A DNA stretch of 64,000 nucleotides from Hymenobacter crusticola (GTDB taxonomy: Bacteria > Bacteroidota > Bacteroidia > Cytophagales > Hymenobacteraceae), in the NCBI RefSeq assembly GCF_002154225.1, contig NZ_MTSE01000011.1, forward strand, positions 62,001 to 126,000, given 5' to 3'. Positions 8,615-16,375 of this stretch are shown here, piece after piece; within the stretch, counting starts at the first letter, position 1; each line of letters begins with the position of its first letter. The position numbers were made by a program, and so were the translations under genes. The notes under the pieces are model-generated. The model was not told where the DNA came from. It saw only the letters and a list, made by a program, of their open reading frames with translations, and ran no database searches.

Positions 8615-8639
8615 AGGATACCGGTATCCTGTAGGATAC
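8615..8639. promoter_or_regulatory. Palindromic HxlR operator with extra half-site
   Basis: Perfect 16-base palindrome AGGATACCGGTATCCT (8615-8630) followed by a third half AGGATAC (8633-8639). It lies 37 bases before the HxlR start, in the azoR/hxlR divergent gap. Candidate site for the HxlR dimer. Confidence 0.7.
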
Positions 8640-8667
8640 AAACCTGATTTTGAGCGACCTTTAGGGC

Positions 8668-9111
8668 ATGCAACAGCCCTATCCTCGACCTACTAGTGCG
8701 CAGGAATGCACCGGCGCCATGCGCTCCGTACGCGACGCCCTCGATTTGCTCGGCGGCAAGTGGAAGCTTCCCATCATCGTCGGCCTCATCGACGGGCCGA
8801 AGCGGTTCAAACAGCTGCAACGCGACGTGACCGGCATCACCGCCAAGATGCTCAGCAAGGAGCTAAAAGAGCTGGAAGTGAACGGCTTGCTCACCCGCCA
8901 CGTCGAGGCCGACACGGCGCCGGTGGCCGTCACCTACACAATGGCGCCCTACGGCGAGAACTTGTTTCCGGTGATTGAGGCCCTGCGCATGTGGGGGCAG
9001 CTGCACCGCACGCACATCATGCACCCGTCGGTGGCTGATGAGTCGGAATCAGTGTTGCAGCTAGCGCCCGAGCAGCCTAGCGCCAGCGAAGAAGTGAAGC
9101 AAGCCGGCTAA
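8668..9111 (+). CDS. HxlR family winged-helix regulator
   Basis: 147 aa. The HxlR core is plain: C-x(n)-DLLGGKWKLPIIVGL, then RFKQLQRDVTGITAKMLSKELKELEVNGLL and the wing with VTYTMAPYGENLFPVIEALRMWG. The only cysteine is Cys14 in AQECTGAM, the position used for thiol sensing in YodB/HypR-type members, so electrophile or disulfide sensing is plausible. The last 30 residues (EQPSASEEVKQAG) are a low-complexity tail. It is divergent from azoR and upstream of DoxX, with palindromic sites in both gaps. Expected to repress both flanking genes until oxidized (inference). Confidence 0.9.
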   Translation: MQQPYPRPTSAQECTGAMRSVRDALDLLGGKWKLPIIVGLIDGPKRFKQLQRDVTGITAKMLSKELKELEVNGLLTRHVEADTAPVAVTYTMAPYGENLFPVIEALRMWGQLHRTHIMHPSVADESESVLQLAPEQPSASEEVKQAG

Positions 9112-9132
9112 CGCAAAGTATTCTAGGCCAAT

Positions 9133-9160
9133 TCGGTATACTAAAGAACATCGGTATACT
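9133..9160 (+). promoter_or_regulatory. Tandem TCGGTATACT boxes before doxX
   Basis: Two exact copies of TCGGTATACT (9133-9142 and 9151-9160), 18 bases apart start to start. They share GGTAT with the half-site of the 8615 palindrome. Candidate HxlR sites controlling the DoxX gene. Confidence 0.45.
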
Positions 9161-9272
9161 GCGGGAAACCGCTAGCCGAAATAAACCAAGTAAACGCCAT
9201 CTTTACTCCTAATCTAAAGGGCCGTTTGTCGGCCGGGGCAATCGTTCTTTTTTCACGTTTATTTCTGTCGTT

Positions 9273-9641
9273 ATGTCTTCTTCCACTCGCAACATCATTG
9301 CCTGGATTCTGCAAGGCCTACTGGCCCTAGCTTTCATTGCGTCCGGATTTAAAAAACTCTCCGACTTACCTGCCACCGTCGGCATGTTCGGCAGCATGGG
9401 GCTGCCCGGCGCCCTCGCTTACGTGGTAGGGGCGGCCGAACTGCTGGGCGGCATTGGCTTGCTGGTGCCGCGCTTCACACGTTTGGCGGCTATCGGCCTG
9501 ATCATCATTATGGTTGGCGCGGTAATAATGCACGCCACTAAAATCCCGGGGGGATTAGCGGGCGGCATGCCGGCGCTGGTGCTGCTGGCGCTCTTAGCCC
9601 TCGTGCTGTGGTTGCGCCGGCCAGGGGCATCGGTGGCGTAA
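9273..9641 (+). CDS. DoxX family membrane protein
   Basis: 122 aa with four hydrophobic segments. Typical DoxX marks: LLALAFIASGFKKLSDLP in TM1 and the GAAELLGGIGLLVPRFTRLAAIGL stretch in TM2-3. DoxX-like proteins sit in the inner membrane and are often paired with thiol or quinone redox systems. The same-strand HxlR gene upstream and the tandem boxes in the gap suggest joint control with azoR. A strong hairpin follows at 9672-9700. Confidence 0.88.
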   Translation: MSSSTRNIIAWILQGLLALAFIASGFKKLSDLPATVGMFGSMGLPGALAYVVGAAELLGGIGLLVPRFTRLAAIGLIIIMVGAVIMHATKIPGGLAGGMPALVLLALLALVLWLRRPGASVA

Positions 9642-9671
9642 GCTAGCCTAGCCGGATCGTGCTGTCTGGCA

Positions 9672-9700
9672 GCTCGGCCAGATCTACAATCTGGCCGAGC
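9672..9700 (+). terminator. Hairpin after doxX
   Basis: 12-bp perfect stem GCTCGGCCAGAT with loop CTACA. No clear T run follows, so it may stop transcription weakly or stabilize the 3' end. Confidence 0.45.
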
Positions 9701-9718
9701 GATATACGCTGAACTATA

Positions 9719-9828
9719 CGAAGTAGCGCGAAGCCTGCGCTTCGCGTGTCGTTGAATGATGTGGGCTAGGGTCACACCTAGCTTTCATCGTTCTTCGACA
9801 CGCGAAGCGCAGGCTTCGCGCTGCTTCG
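9719..9828. repeat. Long imperfect palindrome (second repeat family)
   Basis: Two 42-base arms (9719-9760, 9787-9828) match at 38 positions and enclose 26 bases. Each arm contains its own small palindrome GCGAAGCCTGCGCTTCGC. It fills the gap between doxX and the sigma-factor gene. Sequence differs from the GTCAT family. Confidence 0.8.
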
Positions 9829-9886
9829 GTTTTAGCCATTTTCGGAAAAAGTTTTCGGCTGGCTGTAACCTTACTGCTTAGCCGCA

Positions 9887-10480
9887 GTGTCCACATCAAA
9901 ATCACCTCCACCAAACCTTCGCTCTCGGTTGGATACGCTTACTGACAACGCGCTCATGCTCCGGGTGAAAGCCGGTGATGTCGACCGAATGGGCCTGCTC
10001 TTCGAGCGCTACCACCGGAAGCTGTTCGGCTTTCTTTACCACATGCTCGGTCAGGCCGAAGCCAGCGAGGACCTGGTACAAACCGTGTTTTACCGGATGC
10101 TGAAATATCGCCATACCTACACGGGGGAGGGCGAGTTTCGCACCTGGATGTACCACCTAGCTCGCAACGTGCTGGCCGACCACGTGAAGAAGAACCGCCA
10201 CAGCGTCCGCCACACCGACGTGGCCGAGTGGAGCGAGAAAATTGGTGGGGGAGCGGGTGCCGATGAGAAGTTGCAGCGCGAGCAGGAAGTAGCTACCCTG
10301 CACCGGGCCCTGGCGCACCTCTCCGAGGATTACCGAGAAGTACTGGTACTGAGCCGTTTTCAGGAGCTGAAGTATGAGGAGATTGCCCGGGTGCTAAACA
10401 CAACCGAGGGCGCCGTGAAAGTGCGGGTGCACCGGGCCATGAACGAGCTGAAGACCATTTACCTACGAATTGAAAACTGA
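9887..10480 (+). CDS. ECF sigma factor (SigE type)
   Basis: 197 aa from a GTG start at 9887; an ATG at 9956 (MLRVKAGDVDRM) is a shorter option. Region 2 is seen in LFERYHRKLFGFLYHMLGQ, EDLVQTVFYRMLKYR and EFRTWMYHLARNVLADHVKK; region 4 in LSEDYREVLVLSRFQELKYEEIARVL with the helix-turn-helix TEGAVKVRVHRAMNELK. It should direct RNA polymerase to stress promoters. The anti-sigma gene starts nine bases downstream and two DUF4097 genes follow, forming one operon whose sigma factor probably controls its own promoter. Confidence 0.92.
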   Translation: MSTSKSPPPNLRSRLDTLTDNALMLRVKAGDVDRMGLLFERYHRKLFGFLYHMLGQAEASEDLVQTVFYRMLKYRHTYTGEGEFRTWMYHLARNVLADHVKKNRHSVRHTDVAEWSEKIGGGAGADEKLQREQEVATLHRALAHLSEDYREVLVLSRFQELKYEEIARVLNTTEGAVKVRVHRAMNELKTIYLRIEN

Positions 10481-10489
10481 CGATAGATA

Positions 10490-11395
10490 ATGAATTGTGA
10501 ACACGCCAAAGAGCAGCTCCTCGATTACCTGAACCACGAACTTCCCGAGGCTGAGCGCCCCCTTGTGGCCGCCCACCTCGAGGAGTGCACCGAGTGCCGC
10601 GAGGAGCTACTGGCCCTACAAAGAGTGTGGGGTACGATGAGCGCCATACCAGTGCCAGAACCTAGCGAAAATGTGCGGCCGGCCTTCTACGCCATGCTTT
10701 CGGCTTACAAGGAAGAGACACAAGCCAAACCTAGCTCTTGGGCGGCCGTGTGGCAGTGGCTGCAAGCCGTCTTCACGCCGCAGCAAGCCCTGCGCTTAGC
10801 CTACAGCCTAGCATTGGTCGGCGTTGGGGTGGCCGTTGGGTTTTGGCTGAACAAGCAGCCCGCACAAACCGCTGACAACCAGCAGCTGGCCACCCTCACC
10901 AAGCAGGTTGCCGACATGCGCCAAGTGATGCTGCTCTCCCTTATCGACAACCCCTCGGCCACCGAGCGGCTACGGGCGGTGAGCTACACCAAGGAGCTGA
11001 ACAACGCCAACCCTAGGGTAGTCGAGGCCTTGCTGAGCACGCTGAACCACGACGAAAACGTGAACGTGCGCTTAGCCACCCTCGAAGCCCTAGCCCAGCT
11101 CGCCCACGAGCCCGCCGTGCGCCAAGGCCTGGTGCAATCGTTGGCGAAGCAAGAGTCGCCGCTAGTGCAGTCGGCGCTGGCCGATGTGATGGTGCAGCTC
11201 CAGGAAAAGCGCTCCGTGAAACCCTTGCGTCGCTTGCTGAATGACCCGGCGCTGAACGAAGCCGTGCGGGGCAAAATCAAAGAGAGCATCCAGTCCTTAT
11301 CGAATGGCCAAGCGGCCCCTTCCACTTCCAACAAACCCTACGATGAAACCTTCCATCCTACCCCATCTGACGGGGCTGCTGGTACTGCTGTCTAG
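10490..11395 (+). CDS. Membrane anti-sigma factor with zinc finger and HEAT-like repeats
   Basis: 301 aa. The N-terminus is a zinc-binding anti-sigma (ZAS) domain with H29-x3-C33-x2-C36 (HLEECTECREEL). A single membrane segment lies at about 101-120 (LRLAYSLALVGVGVAVGFWL). The periplasmic part begins with a coiled stretch (QQLATLTKQVADMRQ) and continues as helical HEAT-like repeats (NVNVRLATLEALAQLAHEPAVRQ, SPLVQSALADVMVQLQEK). ZAS proteins hold ECF sigma factors inactive at the membrane; the HEAT region is probably the signal-receiving platform. Translation may be coupled to the next gene, which begins 53 bases before this gene ends, in another frame. Confidence 0.88.
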   Translation: MNCEHAKEQLLDYLNHELPEAERPLVAAHLEECTECREELLALQRVWGTMSAIPVPEPSENVRPAFYAMLSAYKEETQAKPSSWAAVWQWLQAVFTPQQALRLAYSLALVGVGVAVGFWLNKQPAQTADNQQLATLTKQVADMRQVMLLSLIDNPSATERLRAVSYTKELNNANPRVVEALLSTLNHDENVNVRLATLEALAQLAHEPAVRQGLVQSLAKQESPLVQSALADVMVQLQEKRSVKPLRRLLNDPALNEAVRGKIKESIQSLSNGQAAPSTSNKPYDETFHPTPSDGAAGTAV

Positions 11396-12215
11396 CTGCC
11401 AAGCCCAGGCCCAAGGCCGCGAAGCCACGGAGAAAATCAGCAAGGAATTCACCATCGCTTCCGACGCCAGCCGCAACGTGCTAGCCCTTTATAACATCGA
11501 CGGCGCGGTGACGGTGCAAGGCTACGACGGCAACAAAGTAGTGATTGAAGCCACCAAGATCATTTCCGCTGATGACCCGCAAACCCTGGAGCTAGGCAAG
11601 AAAGAAGCGCAGCTAGGCTTTCTGCAGCGCGGCGACAGCATCGTCGCCTACACCGCCGCCCCCTACGACTCGCGCCCCCATAATGGCCGTGGCAACTGGA
11701 ACCACAAGGAAATTGACTACCACTACACCTTCAACTACGTGGTAAAAGTGCCGCGCCAGCTGAATCTGCACGTGTCGACGGTGAATAACGGCAAGCTCAC
11801 GATTCAAGATGTGACCGGGAAGCTCGAGGCTTACAACGTGAACGGCGCCATTGCGCTTACCAATGTGCGCGGCACGACCAAGGCCCACACCGTGAACGGC
11901 AACGTGGAAGCGTCCTACGTGGCTAGCCCCAACGGCGCTTCGTCCTACCACACCATCAACGGGCAGATCATCGTGAGCTACCCGAAAGATGTATCGGCCG
12001 ACGTGCATTTCAAAAGCATGCACGGCGAGCTGTTCACCGATTTTCCCAACGTGGAGACGCTGCCCGCGCAGGTCACGCAAAACAAACAAAACAGCGGCAA
12101 CGGTACCCGCTACAAACTCAACAAGGATACGGCCATGCGGCTCGGCAAAGGCGGCAAAGACTTCCGCTTCGAGACCCTCAACGGCGACGTAACCATCAAA
12201 CAGCAAACCAAGTGA
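11343..12215 (+). CDS. DUF4097 beta-repeat lipoprotein
   Basis: 290 aa from ATG 11343, chosen because a lipoprotein signal follows at once (MKPSILPHLTGLLVLLSSC). ATG 11304 adds 13 residues of no signal character. The body is a right-handed beta-repeat of the DUF4097/DUF2807 kind: NIDGAVTVQGYDGNKVVIEA, NNGKLTIQDVTGKLEAYNVNG, VNGNVEAS, INGQIIVSYP, each turn carrying a xNGxI/xNGxV step. Function is not known for the family; it is typically encoded next to sigma/anti-sigma pairs. It overlaps the anti-sigma gene by 53 bases and overlaps the next gene by four bases (GTGA). Confidence 0.85.
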   Translation: MKPSILPHLTGLLVLLSSCQAQAQGREATEKISKEFTIASDASRNVLALYNIDGAVTVQGYDGNKVVIEATKIISADDPQTLELGKKEAQLGFLQRGDSIVAYTAAPYDSRPHNGRGNWNHKEIDYHYTFNYVVKVPRQLNLHVSTVNNGKLTIQDVTGKLEAYNVNGAIALTNVRGTTKAHTVNGNVEASYVASPNGASSYHTINGQIIVSYPKDVSADVHFKSMHGELFTDFPNVETLPAQVTQNKQNSGNGTRYKLNKDTAMRLGKGGKDFRFETLNGDVTIKQQTK

Positions 12216-13069
12216 AAACGACCTTCCTTCCTACCGCTACCCGCCATTTGCTCCGCGCTAGCTTGCTCACGGCACTCGTAAGCGCCACGCTTCCCACCCT
12301 AGCCCAATCGGGCGATAAAGATCAGCTGGTGGTACCGCTCAGCTCACCGGGCAAACCCGGCATGCTGCGCGTGAAGCTCGTCAACGGCTCCATCAACGTG
12401 GTTGGCTACTCGGGTAAAGACGTTGTGATTGACGCGGCTTCTCGGGATAGCAAGCGCACCGCTTCGCGCCACCTCCCTGCTACTGCCAATGGCCTGCGCC
12501 GCATTGATAATGACTCGGGCGTGGAGCTTACCGTGGACGAGAACGACAACCGCGTAAATGTGAAAACGGACTCCTACCGGCATCCCGTTCAGCTCACCAT
12601 CAAGGTGCCGCAAAACTTCTCGCTGCAAGTCAGCACCGTGCAGGATGGCAACATTGTGGTAGAAAACGTGACAGGTGAGCTGGAAGTCGGCAACGTGAAT
12701 GGGGGAATTCAGCTCAAAGACGTGGGCGGCTCGGCGGTAGCAAACACCGTGAATGGCGCCGTAACTGCCACGTTCCGGAGCGTATCGAATGGCGCGCCTA
12801 TGGCCTTCTCTAGCGTCAACGGCGCAGTAGATGTCTCATTCCCTAATAGTACAAAAGCTGCTTTTAAGCTCAAGACTGATCATGGCGAGATTTACAGCGA
12901 CTTCGACCTCGTGACGGAACGTAGCGCACCCAAGGTAAATCGGAGTAATGAAGGCGGCACCTACCGCGTCAACGTCGACAACTGGACGTACGGTAAGATC
13001 AACGGCGGCGGGGCAGAAGTGATGATGAAGACCTTGAACGGAAATATCTATATCCGTAAGGCCAAATAG
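12212..13069 (+). CDS. DUF4097 beta-repeat secreted protein (paralogue)
   Basis: 285 aa from a GTG that overlaps the previous stop (GTGA), so translation is likely coupled. It has a Sec signal peptide (LLRASLLTALVSATLPTLAQ) without a lipobox Cys, unlike its neighbour. The same beta-repeat steps occur: LVNGSINVVGYSGKDVVIDA, VQDGNIVVENVTGELEVGNVNGGI, NTVNGAVTATF, SSVNGAVDVSFP, LNGNIYI. It is a clear tandem duplicate of the preceding gene. One copy being lipid-anchored and one soluble suggests they work at different sites of the periplasm or as a pair. Probably part of the sigma factor regulon. Confidence 0.87.
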   Translation: MKTTFLPTATRHLLRASLLTALVSATLPTLAQSGDKDQLVVPLSSPGKPGMLRVKLVNGSINVVGYSGKDVVIDAASRDSKRTASRHLPATANGLRRIDNDSGVELTVDENDNRVNVKTDSYRHPVQLTIKVPQNFSLQVSTVQDGNIVVENVTGELEVGNVNGGIQLKDVGGSAVANTVNGAVTATFRSVSNGAPMAFSSVNGAVDVSFPNSTKAAFKLKTDHGEIYSDFDLVTERSAPKVNRSNEGGTYRVNVDNWTYGKINGGGAEVMMKTLNGNIYIRKAK

Positions 13070-13736
13070 ATTTGCTAACACCAGCACAACCTATTGATAA
13101 CTCCGAAATCTACCCTAGTATCTGGATAAGCACCACCTTTGCTACGCATTTAGCCAAGCAGCAAAATTTAAGCACCAAATATTATTATCAATATAAATTA
13201 TTGATTACTAGTTATATATAATCAAAAAACCACTTTTCAATCAACCTATCTACTAATACTAAGAAAAAATATTTCCAAGGTACCTTGCGTCACATAGTAC
13301 CTTCTACTACATTTGTATCACTACTTCGAACCACCGCTAGGTAAATGTAGCCGCCCAACCGGGGCGACACCCGCCCAGCGCCAACGCCACCAGAAGCAGG
13401 TAAGTCGGTCCGCATTTTTTTGCAACGCCAGACAACCTTCCATCACCTGCCGGCATCTATCAGGGCGTTGCACCGATGCTCAACAACTGAGCCTCCTCCA
13501 CAGTTGAACACTTCCCCTCTTGGGGGTAACCAGCGGAACCGCGGCCGCCTGGAACAGCCTCCTCTTGCCGAAAAAGTTCAATTTCTCTCTACTCCGATGG
13601 CACCCTAGCTTTCCCCGCTCTATTCCTTTCCTGTAGTTCTGCTCTCCTCCTGCTGAACCTTCCTCAGCTACTCCACGCTCCGCTTTTCACTCTTCCTTTC
13701 CTTTTCCTTTCTACTCCTTCCTAGCCTTTCCAAGCC
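13070..13736. other. 667-base gap: AT-rich island, hairpins, pyrimidine-rich leader
   Basis: Three zones. 13130-13320 is AT-rich and likely holds promoters. 13420-13560 is GC-rich with possible secondary structure: a 9-bp stem TGCAACGCC (13421-13429 with 13464-13472) and a small CTCA/TGAG hairpin near 13480. 13600-13735 is very pyrimidine-rich (about 83% C/T over 13621-13730), ending at the next start codon. No convincing gene was seen in any frame. Confidence 0.5.
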
Positions 13737-14177
13737 ATGAAAACTAAAGTTCTGTTGCTCGCCTTCCTGTTCATCAGCTTCGCTTCCGTTTCCTTTGCTC
13801 AGCGCCTCACGGCCAAAACCAAGTACCAGATAGCCCGCATCGAGGAAACCATCAACGGTTACTTGCTCACTTCTGAGGCGGGTGGAGCTAGCCAGGCCTA
13901 CTTACCCGCCGCTCAGGTGATGCAAGTGCAAGGCGGCACGCTGATGGCCCAGAACGCCACTGAGCAAACTTCTGCTAAAACTGCTGAAGCCCTGCGCCCT
14001 GGCCATATCGTCTACGTTGATTTGCAAGGCACAGCTGCCGTGGCCCGCGTAGAAAGACCATCGGCTAAAGGCTCAGTGACCGACTTCCTAAACCTACTGC
14101 AAATTGATGGCGAGTGGAAGGTCGTCAACCAGATCCGCTCCGTCTCGGATGAGCAGCCTGCCTTCACGCTCAAGTAA
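13737..14177 (+). CDS. Small secreted protein with lumazine-binding-like C-terminus
   Basis: 146 aa. Sec signal peptide MKTKVLLLAFLFISFASVSF-AQ. The middle is unremarkable. The C-terminal half (GTAAVARVER...VTDFLNLLQIDGEWKVVNQI) matches the end of the NTF2-like putative lumazine-binding family, in which the pattern TDYLxLLKxDGxWKIVNK is standard. The N-terminal helices of that fold are not evident, so it may be a shortened or diverged member. Role unknown; exported. It stands alone behind an unusual pyrimidine-rich leader and is followed by a hairpin at 14203-14233. Confidence 0.75.
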   Translation: MKTKVLLLAFLFISFASVSFAQRLTAKTKYQIARIEETINGYLLTSEAGGASQAYLPAAQVMQVQGGTLMAQNATEQTSAKTAEALRPGHIVYVDLQGTAAVARVERPSAKGSVTDFLNLLQIDGEWKVVNQIRSVSDEQPAFTLK

Positions 14178-14202
14178 GCTGTAGCGTACCGAAATTCTTC
14201 CG

Positions 14203-14233
14203 CCGCCGTGTTGCGCCTAGCGTAGCACGGCGG
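14203..14233 (+). terminator. Hairpin after the small secreted protein gene
   Basis: 13-bp stem (14203-14215 with 14221-14233, two G-T pairs, arm CCGCCGTGTTGCG) and loop CCTAG. It is followed by a short T-rich stretch. 26 bases past the stop. Confidence 0.55.
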
Positions 14234-14534
14234 ATTTGTGTTATGCACTGTATAAGATTTTAGCCACCCCCTTTTCTACAGAACAGCTTAACAGAACCAA
14301 CATGCTGTTTATCAGTAATTTACAAACAAGCAGCTCAACTTAGCGTAACGTTGAGCTCAAGTTGGATTCATTCCAGTTAACTTTTCACTTAATGCCGAGT
14401 TTGATTATTGCTCTCTTCCCCTCAAGGTGGCAGTAGCTTTCTATGACCGGTATTATTTCTACGCTCACTCCCACCTCAAGCACCTATTTTGCTCCCCGTA
14501 GCGCTTGCAGCTGGCCTATTTCCTGGCTTCGCTA
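14234..14534. other. 301-base gap before the glycosyltransferase gene
   Basis: Moderately AT-rich in its first half. I see no gene, long repeat or clear operator; it presumably carries the promoter of the glycosyltransferase gene. Confidence 0.4.
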
Positions 14535-15731
14535 ATGCAACGAGACTCGTCTTCTCTGGTCGATACGCTGACCAGCTCGGTGGAAATACCTGCTACCCTA
14601 GCTATTGAAACGCCGCCTGCCCCGCAGCTGCTGGCTTGCGTGGTGGTACCGGCCAAAAACGAAGCGGCACGCCTACCCCAGACGCTGGCGGCCCTGGCCG
14701 CGCAGGTCGACTTTGCGGGTCAGCCCCTAGACCCGCGCAGCTTTGAGGTTATTGTCCTGGCAAATAACTGCGATGATGCCACGGCGGCTACGGCTCGGCG
14801 CTTCGCCCAGGCGCGCCCTTGGCTAGCGATACACGTAGTAGAAATAACGTTGCCAGCGGCGGAAGCGCACGTTGGCCGGGCGCGTCGCTTGCTCATGGAT
14901 GAAGCTTGCCGCCGCCTCGAACACACTGGCAACGCCAATACCTTCTTGGCCAGCACCGACGCCGACACGCACGTGGCCCCCACTTGGCTGGCAGCTATTC
15001 GGGCGGAGCTAGGGGCCGGCAACGATGCCGTAGGCGGCCGCATTTTAACCAACACCCGCCGGACCGCGCGGTGCGCAGTTCATCATCAACATCTGCGCGA
15101 CGCCACTTACCGCATTCTGCGGGCCCGCCTAGAAAGCTTGGTTGACCCCGACCCCGCAGACCCTTGGCCCCGTCATCATCAGCACTTTGGGGCCAGCCTA
15201 GCCCTCACGCCACAAGCCTACCGCCATGTGGGCGGCTTGCCCGTGGTTCCGTATTTAGAAGACGAAGCCCTGTACCAAGCCCTGCGCCGCCACGATCTGC
15301 GCGTGCGTCATAGCCCGATCGTTCAGGTTACTACCTCCGACCGCCAAACGGGCCGGGTGGCCGTGGGCTTGTCGTGGCAGCTGCGGCAGTGGGCGCTGTT
15401 GCACCAGCAGCGGCAAGAGCCCTGCGTTGAGTGCCCCCAGGGGCTACAGGTAGAGTGGCTGGCGCGGCGTCAGTTGCGGGTTATTTGGCAACAACAGCAG
15501 CACAACTCCGTTAGGGTGTCCACCTTGGCGTTGCGGCAGCTAGCTAACACGCTCGGCGTACCGACAAGGTCCTTGGCCAAAGAGTTGAGCATTGCGGCCA
15601 CCTTTGGCGCGCTCTGGCACTGGGTCGAGCAAACTCGCCATTCAGTTGGTCAATGGCCGCTGCGGTGGCCCCCCGTTCCGCTCGGCCAAGCCCTAACCGA
15701 GGTACGACAACTGCTTCGGCAGCACAGCTAG
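14535..15731 (+). CDS. Family 2 glycosyltransferase
   Basis: 398 aa from ATG 14535; a TTG at 14505 would add ten residues. GT-A fold marks: ACVVVPAKNEAARLPQTLAAL at the nucleotide-binding start, DxD as STDADTHVAP, and a second acidic motif VPYLEDEALYQAL typical of inverting GT2 enzymes. No membrane segment is evident, so it is probably cytosolic and uses a soluble or membrane-associated acceptor. It converges, with 41 bases between, on an operon of NodS-like methyltransferase, PIG-L deacetylase and acyl-CoA dehydrogenase. The set looks like a glycoconjugate pathway; donor and acceptor are unknown. Confidence 0.88.
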   Translation: MQRDSSSLVDTLTSSVEIPATLAIETPPAPQLLACVVVPAKNEAARLPQTLAALAAQVDFAGQPLDPRSFEVIVLANNCDDATAATARRFAQARPWLAIHVVEITLPAAEAHVGRARRLLMDEACRRLEHTGNANTFLASTDADTHVAPTWLAAIRAELGAGNDAVGGRILTNTRRTARCAVHHQHLRDATYRILRARLESLVDPDPADPWPRHHQHFGASLALTPQAYRHVGGLPVVPYLEDEALYQALRRHDLRVRHSPIVQVTTSDRQTGRVAVGLSWQLRQWALLHQQRQEPCVECPQGLQVEWLARRQLRVIWQQQQHNSVRVSTLALRQLANTLGVPTRSLAKELSIAATFGALWHWVEQTRHSVGQWPLRWPPVPLGQALTEVRQLLRQHS

Positions 15732-15772
15732 CCGCCTGCCCGGCCGTTGCGTATCGGCAAGAGAATAAAGAG

Positions 15773-16372
15773 CTAGCGTTTTTCTAGCAAATCGAGGCGG
15801 TACTGCTCGTGCCGCTCGCCGTGCAGGTGGTGCAGGGGGCCATCGGCCGCAGCTCGGCTCAGAAAGAACTCGTGCACTTCGTCGCCGGTCAAGGGATAAT
15901 CGTGCACTTCGGGGGTCCAGTGCACCAGCAGCAGGTGGGCGCCGGGCACCATCCGTTCCAGCAGCCCATCCGCCACCCGGCCTAGGTCGGGGAGATTCCA
16001 ATAGTACCCTACTTCCGACAGCACCACCAAATCGAAGTCGTGTTGGGTGGGGAACTCCTGGGGCAAGAACATCTGCTGAAACGTGACTTGTGGCAAGTGG
16101 GCGCACCTAGCTTTGGCCCGCGCCAGCGGCTCTAGGGCTACATCAATCGCCAGGAGGTGCGTGCAACGAGCCGCTAGCTTTTCGGTGAGCACCCCGAGCG
16201 AGCAGCCCACCTCAAAGGCCTGGGCGTAGCTAGGGCGGGGCAACGCGGCCAGCGTGGTAGCATATTTTGCGTGCTCGTAAGGGCTCGTTTCAAACTGCCA
16301 CGGATCGGCGTTGGCTTGGTATACTTGCTCGAAATAGTTGGGTGGCAGCGTGTTCGGTTGGTTCTGGTTCAT
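15773..16372 (-). CDS. NodS-like SAM-dependent methyltransferase
   Basis: 199 aa. It begins with the NodS signature YFEQVYQANADPWQFETSPYEHAKYATTLAAL, followed by SAM motif I (FEVGCSLGVLTEKLA), motif II (LLAIDVALEPLARAKARC) and VVLSEVGYYWN. NodS proteins N-methylate the de-acetylated end glucosamine of Nod factors, and many distant relatives serve unknown glycolipids. It is the last gene of a leftward operon, three bases after the PIG-L deacetylase, which could create the free amine it methylates (inference). Cytosolic. Confidence 0.88.
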   Translation of the reverse strand: MNQNQPNTLPPNYFEQVYQANADPWQFETSPYEHAKYATTLAALPRPSYAQAFEVGCSLGVLTEKLAARCTHLLAIDVALEPLARAKARCAHLPQVTFQQMFLPQEFPTQHDFDLVVLSEVGYYWNLPDLGRVADGLLERMVPGAHLLLVHWTPEVHDYPLTGDEVHEFFLSRAAADGPLHHLHGERHEQYRLDLLEKR

Positions 16373-16375
16373 CGC

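Noticed and set aside
13480..13550. Resemblance to a TPP riboswitch (CTGAG ... GGGTAACCAGCGGA)
   Set aside because: Core bases such as CTGAGA and the ACCTGAT block are missing and the downstream gene is not a thiamine gene.
15693..16106. 137-codon minus-strand frame
   Set aside because: Arg/Pro/Ala-rich shadow of the NodS-like methyltransferase gene.
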